In this document: positions 23,395 through 35,936 of the stretch, one piece after another
Numbering within the stretch: position 1 is the stretch's first letter
How the letters are laid out: each line of letters begins with the position of its first letter
NCBI GenBank assembly: GCA_020205615.1
Contig: JAINUW010000557.1
Span: forward strand, 1-64,000
Source: Panax quinquefolius
Taxonomy: Eukaryota; Streptophyta; Magnoliopsida; Apiales; Araliaceae
Length of the DNA: 64,000 bases
Reading direction: 5' to 3'
Notes under the pieces: generated by a model
The model's input: the letters and a program-made list of their open reading frames with translations, nothing else
Databases searched by the model: none
What the model was told of the DNA's origin: nothing
Translations under genes and position numbers: made by a program

Positions 23395-23474
<80 letters not shown>
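23388..23474. repeat. (GGT)n(GTA)n microsatellite
   Basis: About five GGT units followed by some 23 GTA units. It generates spurious poly-Val (plus) and poly-Tyr/poly-Thr (minus) frames. Confidence 0.97.
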
Positions 23475-23609
23475 TGGGGCAGACCAGAGGAGGAGTGTGA
23501 TTGAATGAAATATGGGTTGAAAAATGGTTAATCGGTTCAGAACTATATTTGTTTTTAAACAATATAGGTTCAAACTTTAACCAACTTAAATAAATAAAAA
23601 TGGTTAACC

Positions 23610-25517
23610 TGTAAGACCCCAACTTTTTATAAATGAAATTGAATTTCCTCTATTTATTATTTTGAAATAGTAAGGGTTGATTTGATTAATGTGGTTAGTT
23701 ATGGGTAAAATGCACAAATATCTTAAATAAGCAAGTGGTTATAAAATATTCATTGTTGTCGGAGAATATTCGTTTGGTCGTGGAATATTCCTGCTGTCAG
23801 GAATATTTGTACGACGGCGCAGCCTTTTGTAGGCCCATAACGGAAAGCGATTGGATGAAGAAATCAACAAGTATAAGTTTTTTTATAAATAACGGCGTAG
23901 TTGTTACCGTTAAAATTGTTGGAATACTTGGTGGTTAAAACACAGTAATACGCGGTATTGCACAACAGCACACGGTATTGTACCAATTATTGATTCTTAT
24001 GTAAGAAGGCACTACTCAATAATTTTTACAGTAATTACTGTTCAATATTTTATTTTATTGATTCAGTAATTGCTACGTTGATATTTTATAGTATTGTTGT
24101 TTCCATAATTGTCACTGCACAATATTTCCCATTATTATATCAATAATTTATATTATTTAAATAATATTATTAGATAACATTATTGGCATTGTCTAAGGAA
24201 GTTCTGTCTAGGAAAGGGGTTTAGTCACCTAATTGCGCGCCAATAAAGAGAAATCCTTATCAGAAAGTCCCCTCTTTCCTGGGAATGACCTGGTTGTCAT
24301 TATTAAGATTCTGTAATATTATTTGTGAATAATTAATTATTGATTTATATAATTAGAAAAATATTTATTTACGTGGATATAAGTGGAAGAATTTTTAGAA
24401 AGGTGACAATTATTGAAAATTGATATTTTATCTTTTTCGATAAAATAATTCATTCAAATATATTATTATATTAAATTATAAATGTATAATGTGATAATAT
24501 AATAATATAATAATGGTGATATTTTTATAATGAATGTGTGATATATGAGTAATTGAGGAGGAAGAGTATTTTTGTTACAATAAATGCTAAAAACATGTTG
24601 GTGGACCTCATTTTTAACTGAAATTTGATTATAGCCTGCAAAATCGTTCGTATGTTGATTTCGGTCAATTTCTGTTTAGAATTTAGAAAAACTTAAAGCT
24701 ACAAAGTTGTAGAAAATTGAATTTTCTATGGAATTGACATAAGATTCAAAATTTTCTGATAAAAGGGCTATTTATTATGAATTATTGAAGTTCAGGAATA
24801 ATTGATTTTTGGAGTTTAAAATAATTATTTTAAGAAAAATGTTTTTTGCAATTGGGTGGGTCCCACATGTGTTATAAATGTGCTGAATTCAGATTTCAAG
24901 AGGCGGGCGTGAAATTTTTTAATAAATATTATTATTTTATTAAATTTTCTGCTTTGGTGTTTTAAGCATTTTCCTATAAATATGGTGCTTAGGTTAGAAT
25001 TGAAAATCACACTAGAATCTGAAGTTTTCTCTCTCCATATTATCGAGCGTATTTTTGTGAGTATTTTGATACTTTGGGTGTTGCTATACGATGCAAGTTT
25101 CCTTCAACGTTATATCTGATATTCCAACCAAAAGTACTGTGTTTTTGAGGTAAGGGATGTTATTTTTTTTCGTAAATGACATTATTTCTTTCAATATCAT
25201 TATGCCAAAATATTAGTATAATTTTTCTTGTGAAATTTCAACCTTTTCGTGTTGGGGCTACTATTCACGTATACGGCACTATTTATAGAAAAATTAAATT
25301 TTCGTTCTTTGTCCAAGATGTCTATTATGGGTACTATCTTTGATTGTATCCATATTTTGATCTTCATTCTTGAATTTTACTCCATTATGGTTTATTATGG
25401 AGTATTTTAAACTTAGATTATCTAAAGTACGAATATCTAATCTTTGTCCTTTTATCTCACTAGATTCGTTCTTTAAAATATTTTTCATCATTCTCAGTCC
25501 TTAATGTTGATACTTGA
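23610..25517 (+). repeat. 5' LTR of chromovirus A, first part
   Basis: Homologous to the first 1.9 kb of the 3' LTR at 39731. TATA box TATAAATA at 24975-24982. Interrupted after TACTTGA by chromovirus B, whose 5-bp target is CTTGA at 25513-25517. Confidence 0.92.
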
Positions 25518-28091
25518 TGTGACGCCCCCAAAATAGGTAACATCACCTATTCTGAGTCGCCAAATACATGGTACAGAATATAAATACAATCTTTAATATA
25601 CAACAAGAAAGCTGTGAGTTTTAATACAAACATTGTCTTCTAGACAATATCCACTCTCAGAATAAGTCCTCATTACATTTATTGTCACACTATTTAACAG
25701 AATAGTGAGGACTACTAATACTATCATCTGGACCGTCACTCCTTTCCCCGACTAGTTCAGGCTACGTTCTCATTTCCTGAAGAGAAAAGTGAAAGAAAGG
25801 GTGAGCTCAACTAGCCCAGTAAGAAATATTATGACTAAGATAATGCGAGAATAAATTATCATTAGCCTTCAACAATGTTAAAGCGATAAAATATAATAGA
25901 CATCAAGTTTAAGCTGCTGGTGAGAACATCTGATCCATTAAAAGAGTCAAGTATAGAATAAAATCTACTATCTTTTATGATTTAAAGGTTTTCATCACTT
26001 TTATCATTTGAGACTCGACTTAATAAATAATCCACATCATCCACACTTTTACGGCCGAGGATATTCATTAGTATCACGACCACAATTTATCCATGCACTA
26101 CGGGCCGAGGATATTTGTGTATTCATCGATGGTCATGATCATGCCAACAAGCATCCATCAATGCACTACGGGCCGATGAGGACTTTTACCACATCATTTG
26201 TAATATTACGATTAATGATTATACCGAATAATCCACAGTCGTAATCATACAAAGTCCATCTATGCACTACGGAATACAGATGACTTTCAACATAATATAA
26301 ACATGAGGATGATGACAATGATATAAGAATTGATAAAACAAGTTCAAGAATTAATTTATCAGGAATTAATAACGTCAAATTGTCGACATGATACTTCTTT
26401 GTAGAGTAAAATTCAAGAATGCTCATAAGAATATTTCCATGAAAAGATCTTTGGATGAAGCGCAAATATCGAGGATATTCCACTAATTTCATGGAGTATA
26501 GAAGTCAAAGCTTTAACCATTTGAGTATAATAAAGAATGAAACTACAAATGAAATCACCGTGCATGCGGTAATCCGCGTAGGCAGATTATTCCAAATTTA
26601 ATAATAAATAACGGAAGGGTCATTCACTATGCATGTGGTAATTCACATATTGAGATATTCCAACGAGAATAATAAAGAATAGAATAACGAAGAATTCACC
26701 GTGCATGCGATAAAACCGCATGAGACGAGTTATTCAACGAGAATAATAAATAATGGAACGGTCGTGCGTAAAAGCCTTGCAGACGAGGATATTCAACGAG
26801 AATAATAAAGAATGAAATAACAAAAGACTTCACCAAGTATGCGATAGATCGCATGACAGGTTATTCAAGCGAATTATAAATAATGGAACTAGGGAATGCG
26901 TAATACAAGAATGTATGAGGATATTCAACAGAATAATAAAGAATGGAATAACGAAGAAGAATTTCACCGTGTATGCGGTACTTGCCAGCGTAGGCAGAGT
27001 TATTCAATATAATAATAAAGAATGGAATAATGAGAATATGAGGATAATTTCATCAAGTATAGGAATAGTCGCAGTACTCTTCTGAGTTATTCAACAAAAT
27101 AATAAAGAATGGAATAACATAAGTTTCTCTTCATGAATATAGAAGAAAAAAGAAATAATGAAGGAATGAAGCTTCTATTTATAAGTTCTCTTCATTAATA
27201 AGTTCTAGAGTTTCAATGAATTACGTAAGAAATAATGAAGGAATATAGCTTCTATTTATAGAAGAAGAGAATGAATAGTAACCAATCCATGAGCTATGCA
27301 GATCGATTTACTTTAAAATAGAATATATTCTAATTGGTTTACAATAAAATATAATATATTCTAATTATTGTCTAATAAAAAGAATAACTTTATAAAAGTA
27401 AGTATTACATTTTATATAAAAAAGCTTTTTATTTTTTATTACATTAATAATACTAATAAAACAAAACTTCATCATCATTATTATTATTCATAATATTAAT
27501 CGACGAGGTCGTTCCGGAAGAGGGGCTTTCAATAAGGATTTCTCCTATTGGGGCGCATGATTAGGTGACAAACCTCTCCTTGGCAGAACTTCTAGATTAT
27601 CGTTAATAATATTAAATAATAATATTAATAAACTATATCGTCATCTCAATTATTGATTTAATAATATATAAAATATCGAGCAATAATTGATAATTGAATA
27701 AAGCTGAATGACTTCTCACGTAAGCATCAATAATCAATCTGGTGTGCTCTTATGCAACGACCGCAGCGTATTCTTGTACTTTTAACAAGGGTGTTTCAGC
27801 GATTAACGATAAAACTTCCGCTATTATTTTCATAAAAATATTTTTGTCGTTTTCTCGATCCGACAATAATTTCATTTTTGGGGTCCTGATGATTGTGCCG
27901 TCGTATATGAATATTCCTGTTTAAAAGCGAATATTCCCCGACCAATCGAATATTATATAACAACTTGCGTACTTTGCAAAATTTATAAATATTACCCACA
28001 ACTATAACATTATATCAAATTTATTCCATAATATTCAAAAATGATATTTATAGAAAATTCATCTTTATTCATAAAAGTTGAGGGTCTTCTG
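25518..28091 (-). repeat. 3' LTR of chromovirus B
   Basis: Plus-strand view begins TGTGACGCCCCC and ends GGGTCTTCTG, where intact copies have GGGTCTTACA. TATA box (reverse) at 27253-27260. A tandem array of about 75-85-bp units, each with an AATAATAAAGAATGGAATAA-like core, spans about 26524-27125. Frames here (26008-26244, 26166-26492) are not genes. Confidence 0.9.
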
Positions 28092-28106
28092 ATCTCCCCT
28101 TCTTAT

Positions 28107-28734
28107 GAAATTTTTGCCCTCGAAATTAGAGTGCATACACGGTATGTCGAAGAGGTAAGGATACCTTGATTTCATTTGATTCTAACTCCGGTCATTTCCT
28201 CAACATCGTGGTTCCTCCATAAAACTTTGACTTGAGGTATAACCTTGGGGCGTAGAATATGTTCCTTCTTATCAAGATTTGAACAGGAACCTCTTCATAC
28301 GTTAAATCTTCGCTATTTCATTCGGTTTTAACTTCGATAATGTGGTTTGGGTCTTTCACATATTTACGTAACATGGATATATGAAAAGCGTTATGAACAC
28401 GAGACATACTTGGCGGTAAAAGAGTCTATAGGCTCGAGTTCCCTACTCGATCGAGGATTAAAATGGGCGATGAATCGAGGATTGAGCTTTCCTCTCTTTC
28501 CAAATCTCGTAACTCCTTTCCATGGAGCAACACGTAACAACACATGATCTCGATATCGAATTCCACGTCCTTTCGATGAAGATCAACATAACTCTTTTGT
28601 CGATCTTGTGAGGTTTTTTTATCGTTGTCGGATCGTTTGAATCTTTTTCCGTAGTCATACGTACTAACTCGGTCCCAACAACGTTGCTTCACCCACCTCA
28701 TCCCAACATCTTTGAGAGCGACACTTTCTTCCAT
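28107..28734 (-). pseudogene. Integrase C-terminus and chromodomain region, chromovirus B
   Basis: The minus frame from 28734 has the segment DRQKSYVDLHRKDVEFDIE followed by frames reading LRDLEREESSILDS (family: G..F.. PF.ILDR..G). The stretch down to 28107 corresponds to the AYRLALPP...VFHVSMLRKY region and chromodomain seen intact in A, but is broken by frameshifts. A polypurine tract (reverse ATCTCCCCTTCTTAT, 28092-28106) follows. Confidence 0.7.
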
Positions 28735-28789
28735 CTGGCGCTTTGAATGGAGCCATGCGATACTTGCTTGATAAGCTATTGTTGTAGGA

Positions 28790-29513
28790 AAACTCCACCG
28801 ATGGTAAGAACTTGTCGACTTCCCTTGAAGTCGAGGACACGAGTCTTAATAAATCTTCAAGAGTTTGAATAGTCCTCTACGATTGTCCATCCGTTTGAGG
28901 ATGATATGCGAACTAAATCGTAAATCCGTGCCCATAGCTTTTTGCAAACTAACCCAAAATCGTGAAGTGAATCTTGGGTCTCGATCGGAAACTATGGATC
29001 TTTGGCATACCATGCAATCTTACAACCTCGTTTATGTACATCTGAGCAAGGCGTTCAAGTGTATAAGTTTCTCGTATAGGTAAGAAATGAAGCGAGACTT
29101 GGTCGATCTATCAACAATGACCCAAATTGCATCTATGCCTTGAGAAACCTTGGGAAGACCGATAATGAAATCCATGGTAATGTGCTCCCACTTCCATTAC
29201 GGAATTTCAAGTGGTTCTGATGGACCTTTTGGTACTTGATGCTCGCCTTGACTTCGTTGACAAGTTAAACACCTTGAGATAAGCAAGTATTTATCTCTCT
29301 CTTCATATTGCCCCACCAAAATGTATGCCGAAGATCATGATACATTTTGGTACTCTCGAGATGGATTGCAAGCGGTGTGTTGTGCGCCTCCATCATGATT
29401 TTATACTTTAAATCGGGGTCGTTAGGAACACAAAGTGCGGAGTTGATTTCGAAGTATTCCTTCTTCATCGATTCTTGCTTCGGCATAGCACCTTCTTGTA
29501 CTTTCTTCCTCAT
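28790..29513 (-). pseudogene. Integrase zinc-binding and catalytic region, chromovirus B
   Basis: The minus frame 29513-29265 ends in the H2C2 region: EAHNTPLAIHLESTKMYHDL, then TFWWGNMKREI, then the Cys part. The core downstream (29210-28790) matches the integrase of element C in nucleotide sequence but is frameshifted. The catalytic glutamate codon of the GQSERT motif is TAG here (28877-28879 on the complement), a stop. Confidence 0.78.
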
Positions 29514-29799
29514 CGCGCATCGGCTCAGTGCGTAGCTTGAGTAACTTTAACTTTATCGATTAAAGTCGGTTCTACTTTCGTATATTCGCCATCATCACGT
29601 GGGTCACAGGTCTTTATCTCTATCTCCATCCTTTGCAAGTCATACAAAATGGGCCTTTGCGTTGACAATATCGCTTTTCGTGCCGCATATGATCTTCTAC
29701 TCGATCGTCACTACACGTTCGCTTTTCGAGGATGGTATTGGATGGTATGATCATAATCTTTCAACAGTTCAAGCCAACGTCATTTATCGCGTATTGAGT

Positions 29800-31000
29800 T
29801 CCTTTTGAGTGAAGAAATATTTGAGGCTTTTATGATCAGTAAAGATCTCCTTTTTCCCATCTACAAGTAATGCCTCCAAATTTTAAGTGCGAAACAACAA
29901 TTTGCTGACTCTAGATCATGAGTAGGATAATTCCTCTCATATTCTTTGAGTTGTCGAGAGGCATAGGCTATGACTTTCCCATGTTGCATGAGAACACATC
30001 CTAACCCTTTGCACGAAGCATCTTTGTAGATGACAAATCCCTCAAGGCCAGATGGTATTGTCGAGCAGGTCTTTGAAATGAGTCTTCTCTTGAGTTCTTG
30101 AAAACTCTTCTCACATTCCTCACTTCAGCCGAATTTTGTATCTTTAAAAGTCGGTGAGTTAATGGAGTAGCGATTGAGAGAAAACCCTTCTGAATCTCAG
30201 ATAATAACTTGACTAAAGCAGAAAGCTACGTACTTGATCCTTGATTTAGGTTGCTCCCGACTTTGAATAGCTTGATCTTTCTTTGGGTCAGCGGATATTC
30301 CATGACTTGATACCACGTGCCCGAGGAATGCTACTTCCTCAAGCGAACTTCGCATTTCTTTAACTTGGCATAAAGCTTATATTCACGAAGCTTTTGGAGT
30401 ATCGACCTCAAGTGTTTGCTCATGATCTTCACGGCTTTTGGAATAAATAAGGATGTCATCGATAAAAGGCGACCACAAAGTGATCCAAATATTCCTTGAA
30501 TACTCGGTTCATCATATCCATGAAAGCGGCGAGGAGCATTAGTCGATCAAAAGACATGACTAGGAATTCATAATGCCGTCTGGGAGTTACGAAAGCCGTC
30601 TTTGGAATGTCGCCGGTTCTAATCTTCAATTGGTGATATCCGGAACGAAGATCGATCTTTGAAAAGAATTTGGCGCCTTACTGGTTGGTCAAACAGGTCA
30701 TCAATACGTGGCGATGGGTACCTATTTTTGATGGTGACATGATTGACTCAGATAATCAATACAAAATCGCATACTCCCATCTTTCTTCTTCACGAATAGA
30801 GCAGGAGCACCCGAGGAGAAGTACTAGGGACGAATAAAGCCGATGTCTAACAATTCCTGCGGTTGGGTCTTTAACTCCACGAAGTTGATAGGAGCCATTC
30901 GATATGGGGCTTTGGAAATGGGTTTTATCTTGGGTTCAAGTCGATACAAAATTTAATTTCACGTTACTGGGGGTAGGCGGGAAGTTCTTGAGGGAATCGT
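29800..31000 (-). pseudogene. RT and RNase H region, chromovirus B
   Basis: Homologous at nucleotide level to 55220-56560 of element C but with many indels. The catalytic box [10 protein letters not shown] can be read on the complement at about 30440-30470. RNase H motifs resembling ELAAVVFAL and the Lys-rich NVVADALS end are scattered in different frames towards 29800. Not translatable as one protein. Confidence 0.75.
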
Positions 31001-31189
31001 CGGAAATTCATTAACAATAGAAATATCATTCAAAATGGCGTATTTTTGTTTAGATCGTGACATGAGCTAAGAAAGCTTGACATCCATTTTTTAATAAGCG
31101 AATAGCTTTATGGCTTGAGATGAGCGGTGATTGATTTTAATGGTTTGGTTGCTTGAATTAGCATAATAGGTTGGTTAGGAATATGAAAG

Positions 31190-31640
31190 CTAACAACCTT
31201 ACGAAAATAATCAATTTTTGCATGATGAGTAGTTAACGATCAATCCTAGAATTACATCAAATGCAAGTATTTTCAATGAAATAAGATCGACGGGTAATGT
31301 GAAGGTGCGATTTGAACCAAACAAGACTTATAAATAGTGGATGTAATGAAGGTTTCTCCCAGCGGAGTTTCAACGAGATAAGTCAAAGTCTAATTTCTCA
31401 GGAGTCAAATTTAAGCGTTGGCGCAAGTAGGAGAAATAAAAGAATGGGTAGAAGCAGGTATCAAATAAGGTATATACTTCGCTAGAGTTTATGATAAGCT
31501 TACCCGTGATGACCTCATTCGGGTTCCTTGCTTTCTGGGAGGTCACGACAAACGCTCTCCCTTGCACTATTGGCTTTGACTTTTTTGGGGCGTCCTTTGG
31601 TGCCTCCATCCTAGCTGAACTTGTCTTCGGTGAACGACAA
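31190..31640 (-). pseudogene. Retropepsin-like protease, chromovirus B
   Basis: Within the minus frame 31696-31370: NEVITGKLIINSSEVYTLFD, then TCFYPFF, where relatives have YTLLDTGSTHSF. The active-site DTG is therefore DTC. It continues QRLNLTPEKLDFDLS and then loses frame. The protease would cut the Gag-Pol polyprotein. Confidence 0.8.
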
Positions 31641-32713
31641 AATCGGGCTAGGTGACCTTCTCTTCCACAATTATAACATGCTTTGGATGGCATCATGCAG
31701 TTTGGGTGATGTGTCCCTCCCTCCGCATTTGAAGCATATGATAGGTGGTCGTTCTCCTTCCTTAACCACGGTCTTTGGTCTTAACGTCTTTCCATCATTG
31801 TTGAATCTCCTCTTCTTGAAATGTCCATTCTTATTATTTTGGCCATGATTACCACCGAAGTGGTTACCATTTACGGCATGTTGATTCCCTCACGCTTATT
31901 ATCCTAAGCCCGATGATTTATTATCCTTTGGTATTATCATTTTCTTGTTGCTCTCTCTTTTGGTTGGGTTGACTCATTATCGGCTCTCAATAATGAGCCC
32001 TATTAACAACATCGAATACAAACACGGTTTATGAGAGATAAGATATTGGCGTATCTCGGGTTTCAAACCTCTTAGAAACATTAGCGTCATTCTCTCCTCA
32101 TTATCAACCAAATGGGGATATAATAGGGACAATTTCGGCAAACTTAACCCGTCTTTGCGACACGGTCGTGTTGTTTTGCTCCGGTTTAATGAACTCTACC
32201 TCTTTCGTGTGATGAATACTTTGGGGAAAGTACTTGTCGTTGAACAATTCTTGGAACTTCTCCCAAGACATCTTGGTGCGGCGAGGTTGAGTACGCTTTT
32301 CTGATTCCCACCGATGTCTGCCTCTGCGCATGACATGAAGGTGGCAAAGGAACCTTTGCTCCTCGGAGCATCCCAAGACATCAAATATCTTGTTGATCTG
32401 CTTTATCCACGTCTCGCCTTAAGTGGTTTTGGCTCAAAAAAAAACTCCGGTGGTCCCAGCTCCTTGAAGCATTTGGCGGTGACCGTCAGAGAGTTGCGGT
32501 GTTTCCACCTGCATTTTGGATGAGAGTCTCTCTTCACGATGTTGCATGAATTGTAGAAAAGCCTCTGAACATTCCATCGTTCATCATTTGGTCAGTGTTG
32601 TTGTTTGCATGAGGATTGTCGCCTTCCTGATGCACATTATCCTGATTATTGATCTGTGGAGACTCAGCGGTCTCCTGTGCTCCATTGATGTTCTCAACAT
32701 TCTCGGATGCCAT
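31622..32713 (-). pseudogene. gag (capsid and nucleocapsid), chromovirus B
   Basis: The start is probably the ATG at 32713 (MASENVENINGAQETAE). Fragments of the Retrotrans_gag domain are readable in frames at 32384-32104 (DVLGCSEEQ..., SWEKFQELFNDKYFPQSI, HHTKEVEFIKPEQNNTTVS). The nucleocapsid has one intact CCHC zinc knuckle, CYNCGREGHLARFC, near 31640-31685. Frameshifts separate these parts. Gag would form the virus-like particle and bind element RNA. Confidence 0.82.
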
Positions 32714-32883
32714 TTTCAAATCTTGCCACAAAACAAGGGTTAATTAACATATCACATATTATCCTATACTACTACGTGAGCCAATTAAATACCAAATAAA
32801 CTTAGGTAGGTCATACTAGCGAAGAATTCCCGTCTCTCCCCTCTAGTTCTTGTCTCACATCTTAGCCGGGGATCATATCCTAA

Positions 32884-32895
32884 GCTTTGATACCA
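32884..32895 (-). promoter_or_regulatory. Primer-binding site of chromovirus B, tRNA-iMet type
   Basis: Minus strand reads TGGTATCAAAGC three bases after the LTR end at 32899. Close to TGGTATCAGAGC, the PBS complementary to initiator tRNA-Met used by most plant Ty3/gypsy chromoviruses. Confidence 0.82.
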
Positions 32896-32898
32896 AGT

Positions 32899-35800
32899 TG
32901 TGGCGCCCCCAAAATAGGTATACATCACCTATTACAGAGTCACCAAATACATGAGTCTGAGAATACAAATACAATCTTTAATATCTGATAAGAAAGTACA
33001 TGTGAGTTTTAATACAAATATTGTCTTCTAGACAATATCCACTCTCGAGAATAAGTCCTCATTACATTTATTATCACACTATTTAATAGAATAGTGAGGA
33101 CTACTAATCTTATCATCACGGACCGTCACTCAGGTTCCCGACTAGTCCGGCTACGTTCTCATTTCTGAAGAGAACATGTGAAAGAAAGGGTGAGCTCAAC
33201 TAGCCCGAGTAAGAAATATTATGACTAAGATAATGCGAGAATAAATTATCATTAGTCTTCAACAATATTAAAGCGATAAAATATAATAAACATCAAGTTT
33301 AAGCTGCGGTGGAACATCTGATCCATTAAAAAAGTCAAGTAGAGAATAAAATCTACTATCTTTTATGATTTAAAAGGTTTTCATCACTTTTATCATTTGG
33401 GACTCGACTTAATAAATAATCCACATCATCCACACTTTTCTGACCCGAGGATATTCATTAGTATCACAACCACAAATTTATCCATGCACTACGGGCCGAG
33501 GATATTTGTGTATTCATCGATGGTCATGATCATGCCAACAAGCATCCATCGATGCACTACGGGCCGATGAGGACTTTTACCACATCATTTGTAACATTAC
33601 GATCGTGATTATCTAGAATAATCACAGTCGTAATCATACAAAGTCCATCATGTACTACAGGCCCACGGATGACTTTCAACATAATATAAGCATGAGGGAT
33701 GATGACAATGATATAAGAATCAATAAAACAAGTTCAAGAATTAATTTATCGAGGAACTAATAACGTCCAAATTGTCGACATGATACTTGCTTTGTAGAGT
33801 AAAATTCAAGAATGCTCGGAAGAATATTTCCATGAAAAATATACTAGATGAAGCGCAAATATTAAGGATATTCCACTAATTTAATGGAGTATAGAAGTGA
33901 AAGCTTTAACCAACTGAGTATAACATAATATATATAAAAGCGCAAATGGATTTTTCATGCATGCCATAATCCAAAGAAACCAGATCATTTCCACAATTTA
34001 ATAAGAAATGAATACGAAGGGTCATTCACTATGCATGTGGTAATTCACATATTCAAAGTTATTCGAATAATAAAGAATAGAATAATGAAGAAGAATTCAC
34101 CATGCATGCGATAGACGTAGCGTAGGCGAGTTATTCAATAAAATAATAAATAATGGAACCGGTCATGCGTAAAAGCACGCAGACGAGGATATTCAATGAG
34201 AATAATAAAAATGAAATAACAAAAGACTTCACGGGCATGCGATAGATCGCATGCAGACGAGGTTATTCCACAGATTAATAAATAATGGAACGGTCGGTAA
34301 ATGGATACGCAGACGAGGATATTTTAACAAAATAATAAAGAATGGAATAATGGAAGAATTTCACCATGTATGCGGTACTTCACATATACGAGTTATTACA
34401 ACATAATAATAAATAATGGAACCGAAGTCATGCGTAATAATGAGATAGGATATTCCAACGAATAATAAAGAATGGAATAACGGAAGAATTTAACCATGTA
34501 TGCGGTACTTGGCATATACGGAGTTATTCAACATAATAATAAAGAATGGAATAATGAGAAGAATTTCACCATGTATGCGGTACTTAGCATAGGCAGTTAT
34601 TCAACATAATAATAAAGAATGGAATAATGAAGAATTTCACCATGTAAAGCGGTACTTGGCATAGACGAGTTATTCAACATAATAATAAAGAATGGAATAA
34701 TGAGAAGAATTTCTTCGAGTATAGGGAAACCCACAGTATCTGAGTTATTCCAAAAGAATAATCTGAAGAAATAATACCCCTTACCTATATAAAGAAGAGT
34801 ACTCAAGCGGTAGGGTGGGGATATACTTGAAGAAAACTACGCTCAAAGCTTTCTTAAACACTAAAGAAATACGCTCAAAGCTTTCTTAAACGCTAAAGAA
34901 ATACGCCAAGATAGAAGAATAATTCTCTCTACGTTTTCTCTCTAGAGTTTCGGTGAATTCGTAAGAAATAATGAAGGAATGAGAGCTTATTTATAGAAGA
35001 ATGGGTGAATAGTAACCAATCCAAGAACGGTCCAGATCGATTTACTTTAAATGGATGGTCAGATTGGTTTACAATAAAATATAATATATTTATTTATAAT
35101 CTAATAAAAGCGAATAACTTTAAAAAGATTTTACTATCAAACACTATACATATGTAGGCACTATGCAAACACTATGCATAATAAAATATAATATATTCTA
35201 ATTATTGTCTAATAAAATGAATAACTTTATAAAAGTATTCTGTGTTATATAAAAAGCTTTTCTATTTTATTACATTAATAATACTAATAAAACAAAACTT
35301 CATCATCATTATTATTATTCATACTATTAATCGACCAGGTCGTTCCCAGGAAAGAGGGGGCTTTCAATAAGGATATCTCCTATTGGCGCATGATTAGGTG
35401 ACCAAACTTCTCCTTGGCGAACTTCTAGACATCGTTAATAATGCAAATAATAATATTAATAACTCTGTCAATATTGATTTAATAATATCTAAAATTATTG
35501 ATTTAATAATATATAAAATATCAATAATAATTGAATAAAAGCTGATGACTTCTCACGTAAGCATCAATAATCAATACAGGTATTGCTCTTATGCAACCAC
35601 GCGTATTCTGTACTTTTTAACTTAGGGTGTTTCAACGATTAACTGTAAAACTTCCGCCGTTATTTTCATAAATAAAAAAATATTTTTGTCGTTTTTTAAT
35701 CAAACAATAATTCCATTAATGGGGTCCACCAATGATTATGCCGTCGTATGAATATTCCCTGTTTAAAACGAATATTCCCCGACCAATAAAATATTATATA

Positions 35801-35931
35801 AAAACTTGCGTACTTTGCAAAATTTATAAATATTACCCACAACTATAACATTATATCAAATTTATTCCATAACATTCAAAAATGATATTTATAGAAAATA
35901 CATTTTTATTCATAAAAGTTGGGGTCTTACA
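32899..35931 (-). repeat. 5' LTR of chromovirus B
   Basis: Plus-strand view begins TGTGGCGCCCCC and ends GGGGTCTTACA. TATA box (reverse) at 34988-34995. The tandem array (about 33920-34770) has roughly 11 units against about eight in the 3' LTR. A second local duplication around ACGCTCAAAGCTTTCTTAAA is at 34845-34905. Confidence 0.9.
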
Positions 35932-35936
35932 CTTGA

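Larger units (their letters stand above)
25518..35931 (-). mobile_element. Chromovirus B, complete but decayed, nested in the LTR of A
   Basis: Reading the minus strand: 5' LTR 35931-32899, PBS, gag, protease, RT, RNase H, integrase, chromodomain region, polypurine tract, 3' LTR 28091-25518. The target duplication CTTGA is at 25513-25517 and 35932-35936. The LTRs differ in length (3033 against 2574 bp), largely through a variable tandem array. Coding regions contain many frameshifts and stops. The LTR ends and the leader next to the PBS are closer to element D than to A or C. Confidence 0.93.

Noticed and set aside
23200..23622. ORFs of about 65-102 codons on both strands with poly-Val, poly-Tyr or poly-Thr
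   Set aside because: They are translations of the (GGT)n(GTA)n microsatellite.
26008..26492. ORFs of 78 and 108 codons on the two strands
   Set aside because: Inside the 3' LTR of chromovirus B over the repeated hairpins. The same region in the 5' LTR is not open in these frames.
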